Positions 34,683 through 44,327 of a stretch of DNA of 64,000 nt are shown in pieces. The notes under the pieces were generated by a model, which saw only the letters and a list, made by a program, of their open reading frames with translations, did no database searches and had not been told where the DNA came from. The first letter of the stretch is position 1; every line of letters starts with the position of its first letter. Source of the stretch: Faecalibacter macacae (GTDB taxonomy: Bacteria; Bacteroidota; Bacteroidia; Flavobacteriales; Weeksellaceae); contig NZ_RDOJ01000009.1 in the NCBI RefSeq assembly GCF_003687725.1, positions 56,674 to 120,673 of the forward strand, written 5' to 3'. A program made the translations under genes and the position numbers.

Positions 34683-36731
34683 TTATCTAATCGTATATCG
34701 AACACCTAAAAATCCACGAATTCCTTGCAATGGTGCGTAATTGTAGCCAGTATCAAAAGTGTAACCATTTGGGTTATTTACGGGATCATCAACATCATTA
34801 TCAAACGGGTCAAAAGGACGCATCAAAGGATTGTCTGGAACAAAATTGAAAATATTTTTCAATCCTCCATATACTTCAAATTTATTGAAAGATTTTGTTA
34901 CTTGAATGTTACTTAACATGTAAGTATTAGAATATTCAGGTCGATAATCATTTTCTAAAATTGGTAAACGCATTTTTCCGTACCAAGTTCCTGTAAAATC
35001 AACAGTCCATTTCTTTGGAAAAGCATAAGATATTGTGTAATTCCCTGACCATTTAGGAGAATGTAATTGCTGAATTTTTTCTTCAATATTCTCTTCGTTC
35101 ATTTCTTTACGAAATACATCTATATAAGAAACACCAAGATTAATTTTTAAAGGAAAATTAAAAACAATATCCGCGTTTAAAGATATTCCTTGTGAAACGG
35201 CATGTCCATCTAAATTATCATATATAATTTGATCCTGATTTGTTTCAAAATCACCAATTATCTTATTCGTAAAATAAGAATAGAATGCTGTTGCATCTAT
35301 ATTAACGTTACCGAAACTGAAAGTATTATTATATACATAATTAATGTTTCCGTTATATGATTTTTCTGGATTTAAATCGTTTTTAATAATCACATCACGA
35401 GAACCTGTAAGCGCTGCGTGATCTTCTGTAAATAAATTTACAACACGAAAACCTGTACCGAAACTTGCGCGAATTGTATGTGTTTTATTAGGAGAGAATT
35501 TATAAGCTACACGAGGCGAATGAATTCCTTTATGATGTCTGTCGTAATCAAATCGATAACCTAATAACAATTTATGAGTTGGATTAAATGTGATTTCATC
35601 TTGAATAAAAATACCAGGTAAAGGAGATTCCATAGGAGAATTTGATGAACCATCGTTACTTAATGTTCCAGGTGTATTGTCGTCATAATGTGTATATCTA
35701 AAAGTAGCTCCTGTCAATAAACTGTGTTTTTCAATAACTTTATCCCAATAAATCTGTCCAAAAGCTACATGCTGCTTTGCTTGGTAAGAATCAGTTCCAT
35801 AATACGAATCTTGTTGGTGATAGTTATAGGAAAATTGAGTGTAAATATTCTCAGTCGTTGGGAATTGGTACATACCAAGAACTTCTGCACGATTGGTATA
35901 TATACTTTCGCCATAAACTTCGTCACTTCCACGATGAATTTTCTTATTATATTGCATTTCACCACCCCAACGATCTTCATAAACATAACGTGCAGCAACA
36001 TTTGCTATTTTATTATTGTTACGCTTAAAATTCCATTTATTGAAAACAGATATTCTATCTTGAAGTGTTACATCAGTAAAATTATCATCATTCTTATCCT
36101 GTTTATTACCATATTTAAAATAGTTTACACCTAATAAACTGCTTGCATTTTCACCAACTTTGAATTTATATGCTAAATCGATGTTATTTTCTAACCAAGA
36201 AGTTGTGTATAAATCAGCATGAAATGTATTTGCTTTGCTTGCATCTTTTGTAATAATATTAATTAAACCTCCCATAGCTTCAGTTCCATAAAGTGAAGAA
36301 GCTGGACCTTTTACAACTTCAATACGATCAATCAAACTATTAGGAATTCCATTCAAACCATAAACAGTAGAAAGTGCTGAAACAATAGGCATTCCATCAA
36401 TCAAAATCATGGTATAAGGACCTTCCATACCATTAATATGAATATCTCCGGTTGCACATACATTACAATTGATTTGTGGCTGAATTCCATTAATCATTCC
36501 GATAGATTCGAATAAAGATGGATTAGGATTAGTTTTAAAATATTTTGATGTATAAACTTCTACAGGAACAGGAGAATCTTTTCTAGAAACAGGTTTCATG
36601 GTTCCTGTTAATACAACTTCACCTAGAGATTCATTCTGCTCTTCTTTGTTTTGAATAGAATCATTAGTAATTTCTTGTGCGTGTATAAAGCTTGATGAAA
36701 TAATTAATAAGGATGTAAGTTGTTTATTCAT
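34683..36731 (-). CDS. TonB-dependent receptor, probably for metal uptake
   Basis: 682 residues: signal peptide (MNKQLTSLLIISSSFIHAQ), plug domain at about 35-150 with LGEVVLTGTMKPVSRKDSPVPVEVYTSKYF and GIQPQINCNVCATGDIHINGMEGPYTMILIDGMPIVSALSTVYGLNGIP, then IDRIEVVKGPASSLYGTEAMGGLINIIT, then a 22-strand barrel ending GVRYTIR. The CNVC pair in the plug is conserved in a Bacteroidota subgroup as I recall it. It is divergent from a DtxR/MntR-family gene, with a palindrome over its promoter, so Mn, Fe or an iron complex is the likely cargo. No carboxypeptidase-like N-terminal extension, so it is not SusC-type. Confidence 0.92.
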   Translation of the reverse strand: MNKQLTSLLIISSSFIHAQEITNDSIQNKEEQNESLGEVVLTGTMKPVSRKDSPVPVEVYTSKYFKTNPNPSLFESIGMINGIQPQINCNVCATGDIHINGMEGPYTMILIDGMPIVSALSTVYGLNGIPNSLIDRIEVVKGPASSLYGTEAMGGLINIITKDASKANTFHADLYTTSWLENNIDLAYKFKVGENASSLLGVNYFKYGNKQDKNDDNFTDVTLQDRISVFNKWNFKRNNNKIANVAARYVYEDRWGGEMQYNKKIHRGSDEVYGESIYTNRAEVLGMYQFPTTENIYTQFSYNYHQQDSYYGTDSYQAKQHVAFGQIYWDKVIEKHSLLTGATFRYTHYDDNTPGTLSNDGSSNSPMESPLPGIFIQDEITFNPTHKLLLGYRFDYDRHHKGIHSPRVAYKFSPNKTHTIRASFGTGFRVVNLFTEDHAALTGSRDVIIKNDLNPEKSYNGNINYVYNNTFSFGNVNIDATAFYSYFTNKIIGDFETNQDQIIYDNLDGHAVSQGISLNADIVFNFPLKINLGVSYIDVFRKEMNEENIEEKIQQLHSPKWSGNYTISYAFPKKWTVDFTGTWYGKMRLPILENDYRPEYSNTYMLSNIQVTKSFNKFEVYGGLKNIFNFVPDNPLMRPFDPFDNDVDDPVNNPNGYTFDTGYNYAPLQGIRGFLGVRYTIR

Positions 36732-36758
36732 AGTATTATTATTCTACATTTTTTAAAT

Positions 36759-36774
36759 GTTAGACAAATCTAAC
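36759..36774. promoter_or_regulatory. palindromic operator over the TonB receptor promoter
   Basis: GTTAGA-CAAA-TCTAAC has perfect 6-bp arms. On the minus strand TAGATTTG (36772-36765) within it is a TAnnTTTG -7 element, with TTTG at 36794-36791 as -33 (18-base spacing). A repressor bound here would block RNA polymerase; DtxR-family boxes are of similar TTAG..CTAA character. Confidence 0.6.
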
Positions 36775-36821
36775 AAAAATTAAATTAAACCAAAACAAAT
36801 AAGATATATTTAGATATGATT

Positions 36822-36829
36822 TATATTTG
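36822..36829 (+). promoter_or_regulatory. -7 promoter element of the DtxR-family gene
   Basis: TATATTTG ends four bases before the ATG at 36834, pointing to a leaderless or very short-leader mRNA. Confidence 0.4.
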
Positions 36830-36833
36830 TAAC

Positions 36834-37490
36834 ATGAATTCATTAGTTGAAGAAAATTACTTAAAAGCTTTATTTCATCTGTCTGGAAATGGAAGAGGAG
36901 AGGTAAATGTGAAAGATTTAAGTAAGTCGTTAAACATCAAAATGCCTACAGTGAATAGCATGATGAAAAAATTAGCGGAAAAAGAATTGGTTATATATGA
37001 AACATATAAACCATTACGGTTAACAGAGCAAGGTATTTTACGTGCAGCATTAATTGTTCGAAAGCATAGATTAACAGAAATGTTTTTAGTCGAAAAAATG
37101 GGTTTTGGTTGGGAACAAGTTCATGATATTGCAGAACAAATTGAGCATATAAAAAGCCCTTTGTTTTTTGATAAAATGGATGAATTATTAAATTATCCGA
37201 CTATTGATCCGCATGGTTCTCCAATACCTGATAAAGAAGGTAATTTTGAGAGTGTTAGTTATAAATTCTTGAATGAATTTGTTATAGATGATGAGGTAGA
37301 ATTGTGTGCAGTTACAAAAACAACGGAAGATTTTTTAAAGTTCTTAAACTCGAAGAATATTCATCTAGGAGATAAAATATGTATTGAAAATATTGAAGAA
37401 TTTGATCAATCGATGACGGTTAAATTCTTAAAAGATAATAGAGTTGAGGTTTTTAGTTTAGAAGTAACTTCTCGATTATTAGTAAAATAA
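36834..37490 (+). CDS. DtxR/MntR-family metal-dependent transcriptional repressor
   Basis: 218 residues from the Met in MNSLVEENYLKALFHL, the usual family start. Winged helix at about 1-62 (VKDLSKSLNIKMPTVNSMMKKLAEKELV), metal-binding and dimer domain at about 65-140 with RKHRLTEMFLVEKMGFGWEQVHDIAEQIEHI (candidate metal ligands His, Glu), and a C-terminal FeoA/SH3-like domain at about 150-218. It presumably represses the divergent receptor-thioredoxin operon when Mn(II) or Fe(II) is plentiful. The metal cannot be decided without structural comparison. Confidence 0.93.
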   Translation: MNSLVEENYLKALFHLSGNGRGEVNVKDLSKSLNIKMPTVNSMMKKLAEKELVIYETYKPLRLTEQGILRAALIVRKHRLTEMFLVEKMGFGWEQVHDIAEQIEHIKSPLFFDKMDELLNYPTIDPHGSPIPDKEGNFESVSYKFLNEFVIDDEVELCAVTKTTEDFLKFLNSKNIHLGDKICIENIEEFDQSMTVKFLKDNRVEVFSLEVTSRLLVK

Positions 37491-37518
37491 AAAAGGAAGC
37501 TTATAAGCTTCCTTTTTT
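37489..37518. terminator. bidirectional terminator
   Basis: AAAAGGAAGCTTATAAGCTTCCTTTT is fully palindromic (described by its arms AAAAGGAAGCTT / AAGCTTCCTTTT) between converging genes. Confidence 0.8.
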
Positions 37519-37526
37519 TGTATTTA

Positions 37527-37892
37527 TTATTTAGCAGTACCTTTTACTCTAAAGATTTTACGTGATGCAACTACGTCGTTTGAAGTAATTGTAACTGTTT
37601 TGTTAAATACACCAGGAACAGATCCTACTGAATAATTAACTTTGATATCAGCAGTTTCACCTGGAGCAATAGGTGTTTTTGGATACTCAGGAACTGTACA
37701 ACCACAAGAACCTACAACACTTTTAATTACTAAAGGCTCTTTACCAGAGTTAGTAACCTTAATTACAGAAGTTACGTTTGTACCTAATTTTACGTCTCCA
37801 AACTCTATATTTTCAGACCCTAATTTAAGTTCTTGTGCGAATAGAGTAGACATACCCATTGCAAAAGCGCCTAATAACATTATTTTTTTCAT
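37527..37892 (-). CDS. DUF1573 domain-containing secreted protein
   Basis: 121 residues with a signal peptide (MKKIMLLGAFAMGMSTLFAQ). The mature part is a single immunoglobulin-like DUF1573 domain: IEFGDVKLGTNVTSVIKVTNSGKEPLVIKSVVGSCGCTVPEYPKTPIAPGETADIKVNY. The GSCGCT pair is characteristic. Such proteins are abundant and periplasmic or surface-bound in Bacteroidota; role unknown. It lies between the DtxR gene and a membrane protein gene, with its own terminator. Confidence 0.9.
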   Translation of the reverse strand: MKKIMLLGAFAMGMSTLFAQELKLGSENIEFGDVKLGTNVTSVIKVTNSGKEPLVIKSVVGSCGCTVPEYPKTPIAPGETADIKVNYSVGSVPGVFNKTVTITSNDVVASRKIFRVKGTAK

Positions 37893-38002
37893 AATTTTAT
37901 CAAAATTGTTATATCAAATTTATAAAAAGATTTATTTAAAATCCATTAAATATTTCCAAAATTTTAATCAATTTACTAAATTGTCAAACTAACTACCATT
38001 CT

Positions 38003-39601
38003 ATGTTGTATATAATAATTTCATCAATCATTTATTTAATAATTTTCTTTGGCTATGGGAATTTATTCAATAAAAGATTCAATTCAAATAATTTAATCAG
38101 TTTTCAATTAATTAATGGATTATTGTTTACTGGAGTTCTTTCTTTGATTAGTGCAATATTCATTCCATTAAATATTTATTATGAGTTTGGTTTGATATCA
38201 ATTGGTGTTGTTTTAGCTATTTACAATAGATTTTGGAAATATAGTTGGCCTAAACAGAAAGTGTTTTATTTACTTTGTTTAATTTGCTGTTTTGTAGGAA
38301 GTATGAATGCATATATTTTTGATACGTTTTCGTATTATTTCCCTACTATAAAATGGTTAGATGATTATGGTTTGGTAAAAGGTTTAGCTAATTTTGATTT
38401 TAATTTGGGTCAAACTTCATTTTGGCATATAATACAGGCTAGCTTTAATCAAACTATCGATCAATATTATAAAATAAATGTTTTAATTACTATTATTTTT
38501 ATTTTATTTCTGTTTGAAATCAAGAAATTAGTTTATGTGATTTTTTTACCTGTTTTTTTTCTTTTTCTAGCTTCACCTTCACCTGATTTACCAATTTTTA
38601 TATTATCATCAATTATTATTTTGAATTGGATAATTTATCAAAATAAAAATTCAATAGGATATGGATTGGTACTTAGTACATTTTTAGTTTTAATTAAACC
38701 AATTGCTTTTGTATTACCAATTTTCTTTTTATTTCTATCTTTTAAAGATTATAAATCATTTGTAAAAGTATATACAATCGTATGTTTTCTAACTATTTTA
38801 TTTATAATTAAGAATATATTTTTAACTGGTAATATTACTTTTCCTTTAGCGATTGGTAATTTAAATTTTTTAGAATATTCTGTTCCAGAAAATGTATATC
38901 ATCTATCAGGTATTGATGGAAGATATTTAATTACGTCAAGAGAAAGCCCAGTGAATTACGAAGATTTTAAAACTTGGTCTTTATTAAAATATTATACCTA
39001 TATATTCAATAACTTACATTTGTCTATTTACCTTTATTTATTTATTTGTATTTGCAATATACTTTTTTGTATATATGCTTTATATAAGAAAGACAATGGT
39101 TTGATACTACTATCAATACTTTTATTATTTAAAGTTATAGTTTTTTGGATTATTTCAATTCAATATCGCTTTATTTTAGATGGGCTTTTATTGATTTGTT
39201 GTTTCTTAATGATTAGGATTAATTTTAATCAAAATTATCTTGTAATATTATGTATACTAACTAGTATTTTATTAGTATTTTCTAATAAAATAAATAGATT
39301 AAATAATATAAATTTTATGAGGGGTGTGGTGCAATATAATATTATAAATGTTTTATATCCATATAATTATAAGGTTAAAATAAAAAAGATTAGATTGTCT
39401 AATTTTGAAACTAATTATGTAATTAATTCTGAAGTGTCAGCAGATGCGAAACAACCAACTATAAATTATAGGTTGTATAAGAGTTATATAAATAAAGAAC
39501 AGATTCCAATTTTAATTGATTCAACTAATATTAATAAAGGTTTTAGAGTAATCTATTTTAATCCACAAAACGAAAATGAAACAGACTTTATTCGTCAATA
39601 G
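38003..39601 (+). CDS. large integral membrane protein (LIC_10190-like)
   Basis: 532 residues, very AT-rich, with about 12 membrane segments and a soluble C-terminal ~100 residues. After two helices comes a loop with FDTFSYYFPTIKWLDDYGLVKGLANFDFNLGQTSFWHIIQASF, where acidic residues and Trp/His at the start of an extracytoplasmic loop resemble GT-C glycosyltransferases; this segment is what I recall from the LIC_10190 family. A role in surface glycan or lipid glycosylation is therefore possible but not proven. A secreted protein of unknown function follows after 69 bases. Confidence 0.65.
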   Translation: MLYIIISSIIYLIIFFGYGNLFNKRFNSNNLISFQLINGLLFTGVLSLISAIFIPLNIYYEFGLISIGVVLAIYNRFWKYSWPKQKVFYLLCLICCFVGSMNAYIFDTFSYYFPTIKWLDDYGLVKGLANFDFNLGQTSFWHIIQASFNQTIDQYYKINVLITIIFILFLFEIKKLVYVIFLPVFFLFLASPSPDLPIFILSSIIILNWIIYQNKNSIGYGLVLSTFLVLIKPIAFVLPIFFLFLSFKDYKSFVKVYTIVCFLTILFIIKNIFLTGNITFPLAIGNLNFLEYSVPENVYHLSGIDGRYLITSRESPVNYEDFKTWSLLKYYTYIFNNLHLSIYLYLFICICNILFCIYALYKKDNGLILLSILLLFKVIVFWIISIQYRFILDGLLLICCFLMIRINFNQNYLVILCILTSILLVFSNKINRLNNINFMRGVVQYNIINVLYPYNYKVKIKKIRLSNFETNYVINSEVSADAKQPTINYRLYKSYINKEQIPILIDSTNINKGFRVIYFNPQNENETDFIRQ

Positions 39602-39670
39602 ATGATTAATATCTCTATAACTTATTTTTAAGTACTTAAATCGTTTAGTTACTTTGTGAAAATTTTATTC

Positions 39671-40330
39671 ATGAAAAATCTTACTACTACATTAACTTTA
39701 ATATTATCAATAACTTGTTTTTCACAAAATACAAAAGATTTAATTGGTGATTTATCGAGACAAACAGGAACATCATTATATATCCGTCCAACTATTACAG
39801 ATCCAACTATCCAAAAACATTATATTAATGCTGAACTAAAAAGAGCATATATTGATGGTATAGATGGTGTAAATAAATTACGTTACAACGGTTTAACAGA
39901 TCAAATGGAATATCTGAATAATGATGAAGTTTTAAATTTAGTCAGAAACGAAAGTGTATTAATAAAATTCATTTATAACGATGCTAAATTTAAAGTTTTT
40001 AATTATTTAGATGAAAAGACTAATTTAAAAAACAGATACTTACAGATTTTAATTGATAATCCTGAAAAATATTCACTATATAAATCTTTTGAAGTCAGTA
40101 ATGTAGTAAATGAGAATAAAAGCAGTTATCAATCTATTGATGATAATAAAATTTTGACAGAGACAAATTATTTTATAGGTTACAATGGATTGATTAATGA
40201 AATTCCTCGATCATCAAAAAAAATAAATGAAATTTTTAAAGCAGATTTTGATCAAATTATCAAATCAAATAAATTAAATCTTAAAAAAGAAGAAGATTTA
40301 AAGAAATTAATAGATTTATTAAACAAATAA
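39671..40330 (+). CDS. secreted hypothetical protein
   Basis: 219 residues from the ATG before KNLTTTLTLILSITCFSQ, a signal peptide; a GTG 15 bases upstream is the longer option. The mature protein is mainly hydrophilic and charged (IGDLSRQTGTSLYIRPTITDPTIQKHYINAELKRAYIDGIDGVNKLRYNGLTDQMEYLN), resembling small secreted Bacteroidota proteins with a conserved YNGLTDQMEY segment. No known domain, no T9SS tail. Its gene may be co-transcribed with the membrane protein upstream. Confidence 0.7.
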   Translation: MKNLTTTLTLILSITCFSQNTKDLIGDLSRQTGTSLYIRPTITDPTIQKHYINAELKRAYIDGIDGVNKLRYNGLTDQMEYLNNDEVLNLVRNESVLIKFIYNDAKFKVFNYLDEKTNLKNRYLQILIDNPEKYSLYKSFEVSNVVNENKSSYQSIDDNKILTETNYFIGYNGLINEIPRSSKKINEIFKADFDQIIKSNKLNLKKEEDLKKLIDLLNK

Positions 40331-40365
40331 TCAAAATCAAAACTAGATATATTGGGCAGATTGTG

Positions 40366-40373
40366 TAAATTTG
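40366..40373 (+). promoter_or_regulatory. -7 promoter element of valS
   Basis: TAAATTTG, 27 bases before the ATG at 40401. It lies between arms of an inverted repeat TTGGGCA (40352-40358) / TGCCCAA (40372-40378). Confidence 0.5.
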
Positions 40374-40400
40374 CCCAAATTTATTTTTAAGAAATTACAA

Positions 40401-43022
40401 ATGGAAATCGCATCAAAATATACGCCTCAGGAAGTTGAAGGAAAATGGTATGAATACTGGATGGAGAAGAAGTACTTTAAATCTACTCCAGACCAAAGAA
40501 AAGCTTATACAATTGTAATTCCACCGCCAAACGTCACAGGTGTCTTACACATGGGACATATGTTAAACAATACGATTCAAGACGTTTTAATTCGTCGTGC
40601 TCGTATGCGTGGATTCAATGCTTGTTGGGTACCAGGAACAGATCACGCTTCTATTGCTACTGAAGCTAAAGTTGTTGCGAAATTAAAAGAAGAAGGAATT
40701 TCTAAATTTGATATTGGTCGTGAGAAATTTTTAGATCACGCATGGGATTGGACTCACAAACACGGTGGAATCATCTTAGATCAATTAAAAAAATTGGGAG
40801 CTTCTTGTGATTGGGATCGTACAAAATTCACGATGGACCCAGATTTATCTGAATCTGTTCAACGTGTATTTATCGATTTATACAACAAAGGTTTAGTTTA
40901 CCGTGGTTACCGTATGGTTAACTGGGATCCAGAAGCGAAAACAAATATCTCTGATGAAGAGGTTGTTTACAAAGAGAAAAACGGGAAATTATATCACTTA
41001 AAATACCAAGTAGTAGGATCGGATAAATATATTGTAGTTGCAACAACTCGTCCAGAAACTATTTTTGGTGATACTGCTGTTTGTATTAACCCTAACGATG
41101 AGCGTTACGAGTGGTTAAAAGGACAAAAAGTTATTGTTCCTTTAGTTGGTCGTGAAGTAAACATCATCGAAGATGAGTATGTTGATTTAGAATTCGGAAC
41201 TGGATGTTTAAAAGTTACTCCAGCACACGATACAAATGACTACGAATTAGGAAAGAAACACAATTTAGAATTCATCGATATCTTTACAGATGATGCAAAA
41301 TTAAACGATTACGGTTTAAACTATGCTGGAATGGATCGTTTCAAAGCGCGTAAAGAAGTTGAGAAAGAATTAGAAGAAAAAGGTTTAGTTGAAAAAGTAG
41401 AAGATTATAAAAATAATGTAGGTACTTCTGAAAGAACTGGTGCGGTTATCGAGCCTAAAATCTCGAACCAATGGTTCTTAAAAATGACAGATTTAGCAAA
41501 ACCTGCATTAGACAATGTAATGAACGATACGATTAAATTTCACCCAGCGAAATTTAAAAACACGTACCGTAACTGGATGGAAAATGTAACTGATTGGAAC
41601 ATTTCTCGTCAATTATGGTGGGGACACCAAATTCCTGCATTCTTCTATGGTGAAGGAAACGAAGATTTCGTTGTTGCATTAACAAAAGAAGAAGCGTTAC
41701 CATTAGCACAAGAAAAAACAGGAAATACAGCATTAACTATTGAAGATTTACGTCAAGACGAAGATGCTTTAGATACATGGTTCTCTTCTTGGTTATGGCC
41801 AATTTCAGTTTTCAATGGTATTAATGAGCCAGAAAACGAAGAAATCAACTATTACTATCCAACACAAGATTTAGTTACTGGTCCAGATATTATTTTCTTC
41901 TGGGTCGCACGTATGATTGTAGCTGGATACGAGTATCGTAACGAATTACCTTTCGAAAATGTATATTTCACAGGTATCGTTCGTGATAAACAAGGTCGTA
42001 AAATGTCGAAATCTTTAGGGAATTCGCCAGATCCGATTGAGTTAATGAACGAATATGGTGCAGATGCTACACGTATGGGAATGTTATTAACTGCGCCTGC
42101 AGGAAATGACTTACCATTTGATGTTGAATTATGTGTACAAGGACGTAATTTCGCAAATAAAATTTGGAATGCTTTCCGTTTAATTAAAGGATGGGAAATT
42201 GATGAGAATTTACAACCAACTTCTGCTCAAATAAAAGCGGTTGAATGGTTCGATCACAAATTCAATGCTCAATTAGCTGATATCGAAGCAAATTACGAGA
42301 AATACCGTTTATCAGATTCGTTAATGGCGATTTATAAATTAGTTTGGGACGATTTCTGTTCTTGGTATTTAGAAGCTATTAAACCAACTTTTGGTGAGCC
42401 GATTGATCGTAAAACTTACGATGCTACAATTGTTTACTTAGAGAAAGTTTTAAAAGTTCTTCACCCATTTATGCCTTTCTTAACAGAGGAAATTTGGCAA
42501 TTAATCGCTGTAAGATCAGAAGATGAAGCTTTAATTATTTCTGAATATCCAGAAGTTCAAGCTTTTGATTCAGTTTTAATTCAGAATTTTGAAAATACAA
42601 AAGAAGCGACTACTGCAATCCGTGGGTTACGTTCTGAAAAAGGAATGTCTCCAAAAGAAGCGTTAGAAGTTTTTGCTGATGCAACAGTTGCTAATGATAT
42701 TTTTGTTGATGTTTTCACTAAATTAGGAAACGTTTCTAACTTCAATACAGGAGATAAACCAGAAAAAGGTTTTGCTTTCCGTGTTGGTACATTAGAATTT
42801 ATGGTTCCGATGTCTGATAACATCGATATCGAAGCAGAACGTGAAAAATTACAAAAAGAATTAGAATACAACCAAGGATTCTTAAACTCAGTTCGTAAAA
42901 AATTATCAAATGAGCGTTTTGTTGCTGGTGCACCAGAGCAGGTAATTAATGCAGAACGTAAAAAAGAAGCAGATGCTTTAGCGAAGATTACTCAAATCGA
43001 AGAGCAATTAGCAGCTTTATAA
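40401..43022 (+). CDS. valS: valyl-tRNA synthetase
   Basis: 873 residues from [20 protein letters not shown]; the longer frame begins inside the promoter. Class I signatures: [15 protein letters not shown] (HIGH) and [10 protein letters not shown] (KMSKS). The editing domain lies between them ([34 protein letters not shown], with the conserved Asp that removes Thr-tRNA). The anticodon-binding helices and a C-terminal coiled coil ([37 protein letters not shown]) complete it. It charges tRNA-Val in the cytoplasm. Essential, monocistronic. Confidence 0.98.
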   Translation: MEIASKYTPQEVEGKWYEYWMEKKYFKSTPDQRKAYTIVIPPPNVTGVLHMGHMLNNTIQDVLIRRARMRGFNACWVPGTDHASIATEAKVVAKLKEEGISKFDIGREKFLDHAWDWTHKHGGIILDQLKKLGASCDWDRTKFTMDPDLSESVQRVFIDLYNKGLVYRGYRMVNWDPEAKTNISDEEVVYKEKNGKLYHLKYQVVGSDKYIVVATTRPETIFGDTAVCINPNDERYEWLKGQKVIVPLVGREVNIIEDEYVDLEFGTGCLKVTPAHDTNDYELGKKHNLEFIDIFTDDAKLNDYGLNYAGMDRFKARKEVEKELEEKGLVEKVEDYKNNVGTSERTGAVIEPKISNQWFLKMTDLAKPALDNVMNDTIKFHPAKFKNTYRNWMENVTDWNISRQLWWGHQIPAFFYGEGNEDFVVALTKEEALPLAQEKTGNTALTIEDLRQDEDALDTWFSSWLWPISVFNGINEPENEEINYYYPTQDLVTGPDIIFFWVARMIVAGYEYRNELPFENVYFTGIVRDKQGRKMSKSLGNSPDPIELMNEYGADATRMGMLLTAPAGNDLPFDVELCVQGRNFANKIWNAFRLIKGWEIDENLQPTSAQIKAVEWFDHKFNAQLADIEANYEKYRLSDSLMAIYKLVWDDFCSWYLEAIKPTFGEPIDRKTYDATIVYLEKVLKVLHPFMPFLTEEIWQLIAVRSEDEALIISEYPEVQAFDSVLIQNFENTKEATTAIRGLRSEKGMSPKEALEVFADATVANDIFVDVFTKLGNVSNFNTGDKPEKGFAFRVGTLEFMVPMSDNIDIEAEREKLQKELEYNQGFLNSVRKKLSNERFVAGAPEQVINAERKKEADALAKITQIEEQLAAL

Positions 43023-43055
43023 TTTAGTATTGAAATATTAGATCTTAAAATATAG

Positions 43056-43085
43056 AAAAACCACTCCTATTTTGGAGTGGTTTTT
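43056..43085 (+). terminator. terminator of valS
   Basis: AAAAACCACTCC / GGAGTGGTTTTT around TATTTT. Confidence 0.8.
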
Positions 43086-43119
43086 TTGTTTTATTATTTT
43101 TATTAGAATTGATAATCAT

Positions 43120-43127
43120 TAAATTTG
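43120..43127 (+). promoter_or_regulatory. -7 promoter element of the LysE-type gene
   Basis: TAAATTTG, 18 bases before the ATG at 43146; it rules out the longer frame beginning at 43125. Confidence 0.45.
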
Positions 43128-43145
43128 CACTCCTTAACAATCATC

Positions 43146-43787
43146 ATGGATTATCTTCAACTAATATTAATAGGAATTTTTACTGCAATTATTGGATCTT
43201 CAATTCCAGGTTTGTTGAATATGACAGTTGTTAAAATAGGAAAACAAGAAGGCTATAAAAGTGCTTATACCTTTATGGCTGGTACGGCAGTTACAATTGC
43301 TCTTCAAGTTTATATTGCTATATTTTTAGCAAAATTCATTAATTTTAATGAAGATGTAACTAAGATTTTTAGAGAAGTAGGTTTAACCGTTTTTGTTTTA
43401 ATTACAATTTATTTTCTAATTTTTGCTCAAAAAAGAGACAAGAAAAAGAAGCAAAAGAAATTAGAACAAATAGGAGAAGTTAAACAGAAAAATAAGTTTA
43501 TTTACGGCTTGTTGTTATCTGCGATTAATGTTTTTCCGATACCGTTCTATGTGTTTTTAAGTGCAACTCTTGTTTCTTATAATATATCAGTTTTTGGACA
43601 ACCAAACAGTTCAATTTTTGCATTAGGAGTTACAATTGGATCGATGATTATTTTTGGATTATATTTAAAATTTTTTAATAATAAATCAGAGGATAACTCA
43701 TTTATTTTGAAGAATATAAATTATATTATCGGAGGTATTACTTCAGTAGTTTCTTTATTAACTGTTTATCAAATTTTTATCAAATAA
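43146..43787 (+). CDS. LysE/RhtB-family transporter
   Basis: 213 residues with six membrane segments. GIFTAIIGSSIPGLLNMTVVKIGKQEGYKSAYTFMAGTAVTIALQVYIAIF resembles the LysE start (GxxxxxxPGPxxL...G...G), with the second Pro of PGP replaced by LLN. A basic loop (KRDKKKKQKKLEQIGEVKQKN) splits the halves. Members export amino acids or related small molecules; the substrate is unknown. Gene stands alone. Confidence 0.75.
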   Translation: MDYLQLILIGIFTAIIGSSIPGLLNMTVVKIGKQEGYKSAYTFMAGTAVTIALQVYIAIFLAKFINFNEDVTKIFREVGLTVFVLITIYFLIFAQKRDKKKKQKKLEQIGEVKQKNKFIYGLLLSAINVFPIPFYVFLSATLVSYNISVFGQPNSSIFALGVTIGSMIIFGLYLKFFNNKSEDNSFILKNINYIIGGITSVVSLLTVYQIFIK

Positions 43788-43833
43788 AAATTCACTAAAT
43801 TACTTCAGTGGATTCTATATTTTTAACTTATTC

Positions 43834-44271
43834 TTAATTCAAATTTGCTTTAGGATGTGCATATTTAGTTAAGTATTCCATTACGTCATCACATTCTTTA
43901 CCATCAATAACAAAGGATAATACATCTTCAATCAATTCATCAATAATCTGTGGATTAAAATCATATTTTTTTGCTAAATCCATACAGAATTTTTTTTCAT
44001 TTTCGTGAATTTTAAAATCAGAAACCATTAAAACAACTAAATCATATAATGCAGCTAAACGTTCTGTAAATGTTGATGGTATACTAAAAGGGATTTTATC
44101 TGAATTAGAAACGATATAATCAATGTCTTTGTATGTTAATTGATGATGTTTAGCAATTTGAGTGATAATATCAATTTCTTGTTCAGATAAATTGTTATCA
44201 CTTTTTCCTAATAATATTAAATTTTTAATTAGGTTTAATTTACTAAGTATAGCGGTATTGTTTTCAGACAT
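43834..44271 (-). CDS. TerB-like tellurite-resistance domain protein
   Basis: 145 residues, all alpha. KLNLIKNLILLGKSDNNLSEQEIDIITQIAKHHQLTYKDIDYIV and LYDLVVLMVSDFKIHENEKKFCMDLAKKYDFNP form two EF-hand-like helical pairs, each with an acidic turn (SDNNLSEQE, SDFKIHENE) as in TerB. Similar short cytoplasmic proteins are frequent in Flavobacteriia. A link to tellurite is only by name; no other ter gene is nearby. Confidence 0.7.
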   Translation of the reverse strand: MSENNTAILSKLNLIKNLILLGKSDNNLSEQEIDIITQIAKHHQLTYKDIDYIVSNSDKIPFSIPSTFTERLAALYDLVVLMVSDFKIHENEKKFCMDLAKKYDFNPQIIDELIEDVLSFVIDGKECDDVMEYLTKYAHPKANLN

Positions 44272-44327
44272 GATTATTATTCTAATTTGATTTAAAAATA
44301 ACTATATTTAGTGTAAATCATAGTAAA

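Noticed and set aside
35724..36134. Plus-strand frames opposite the TonB receptor
   Set aside because: Shadows of the beta-barrel coding sequence; no start context and no domain.
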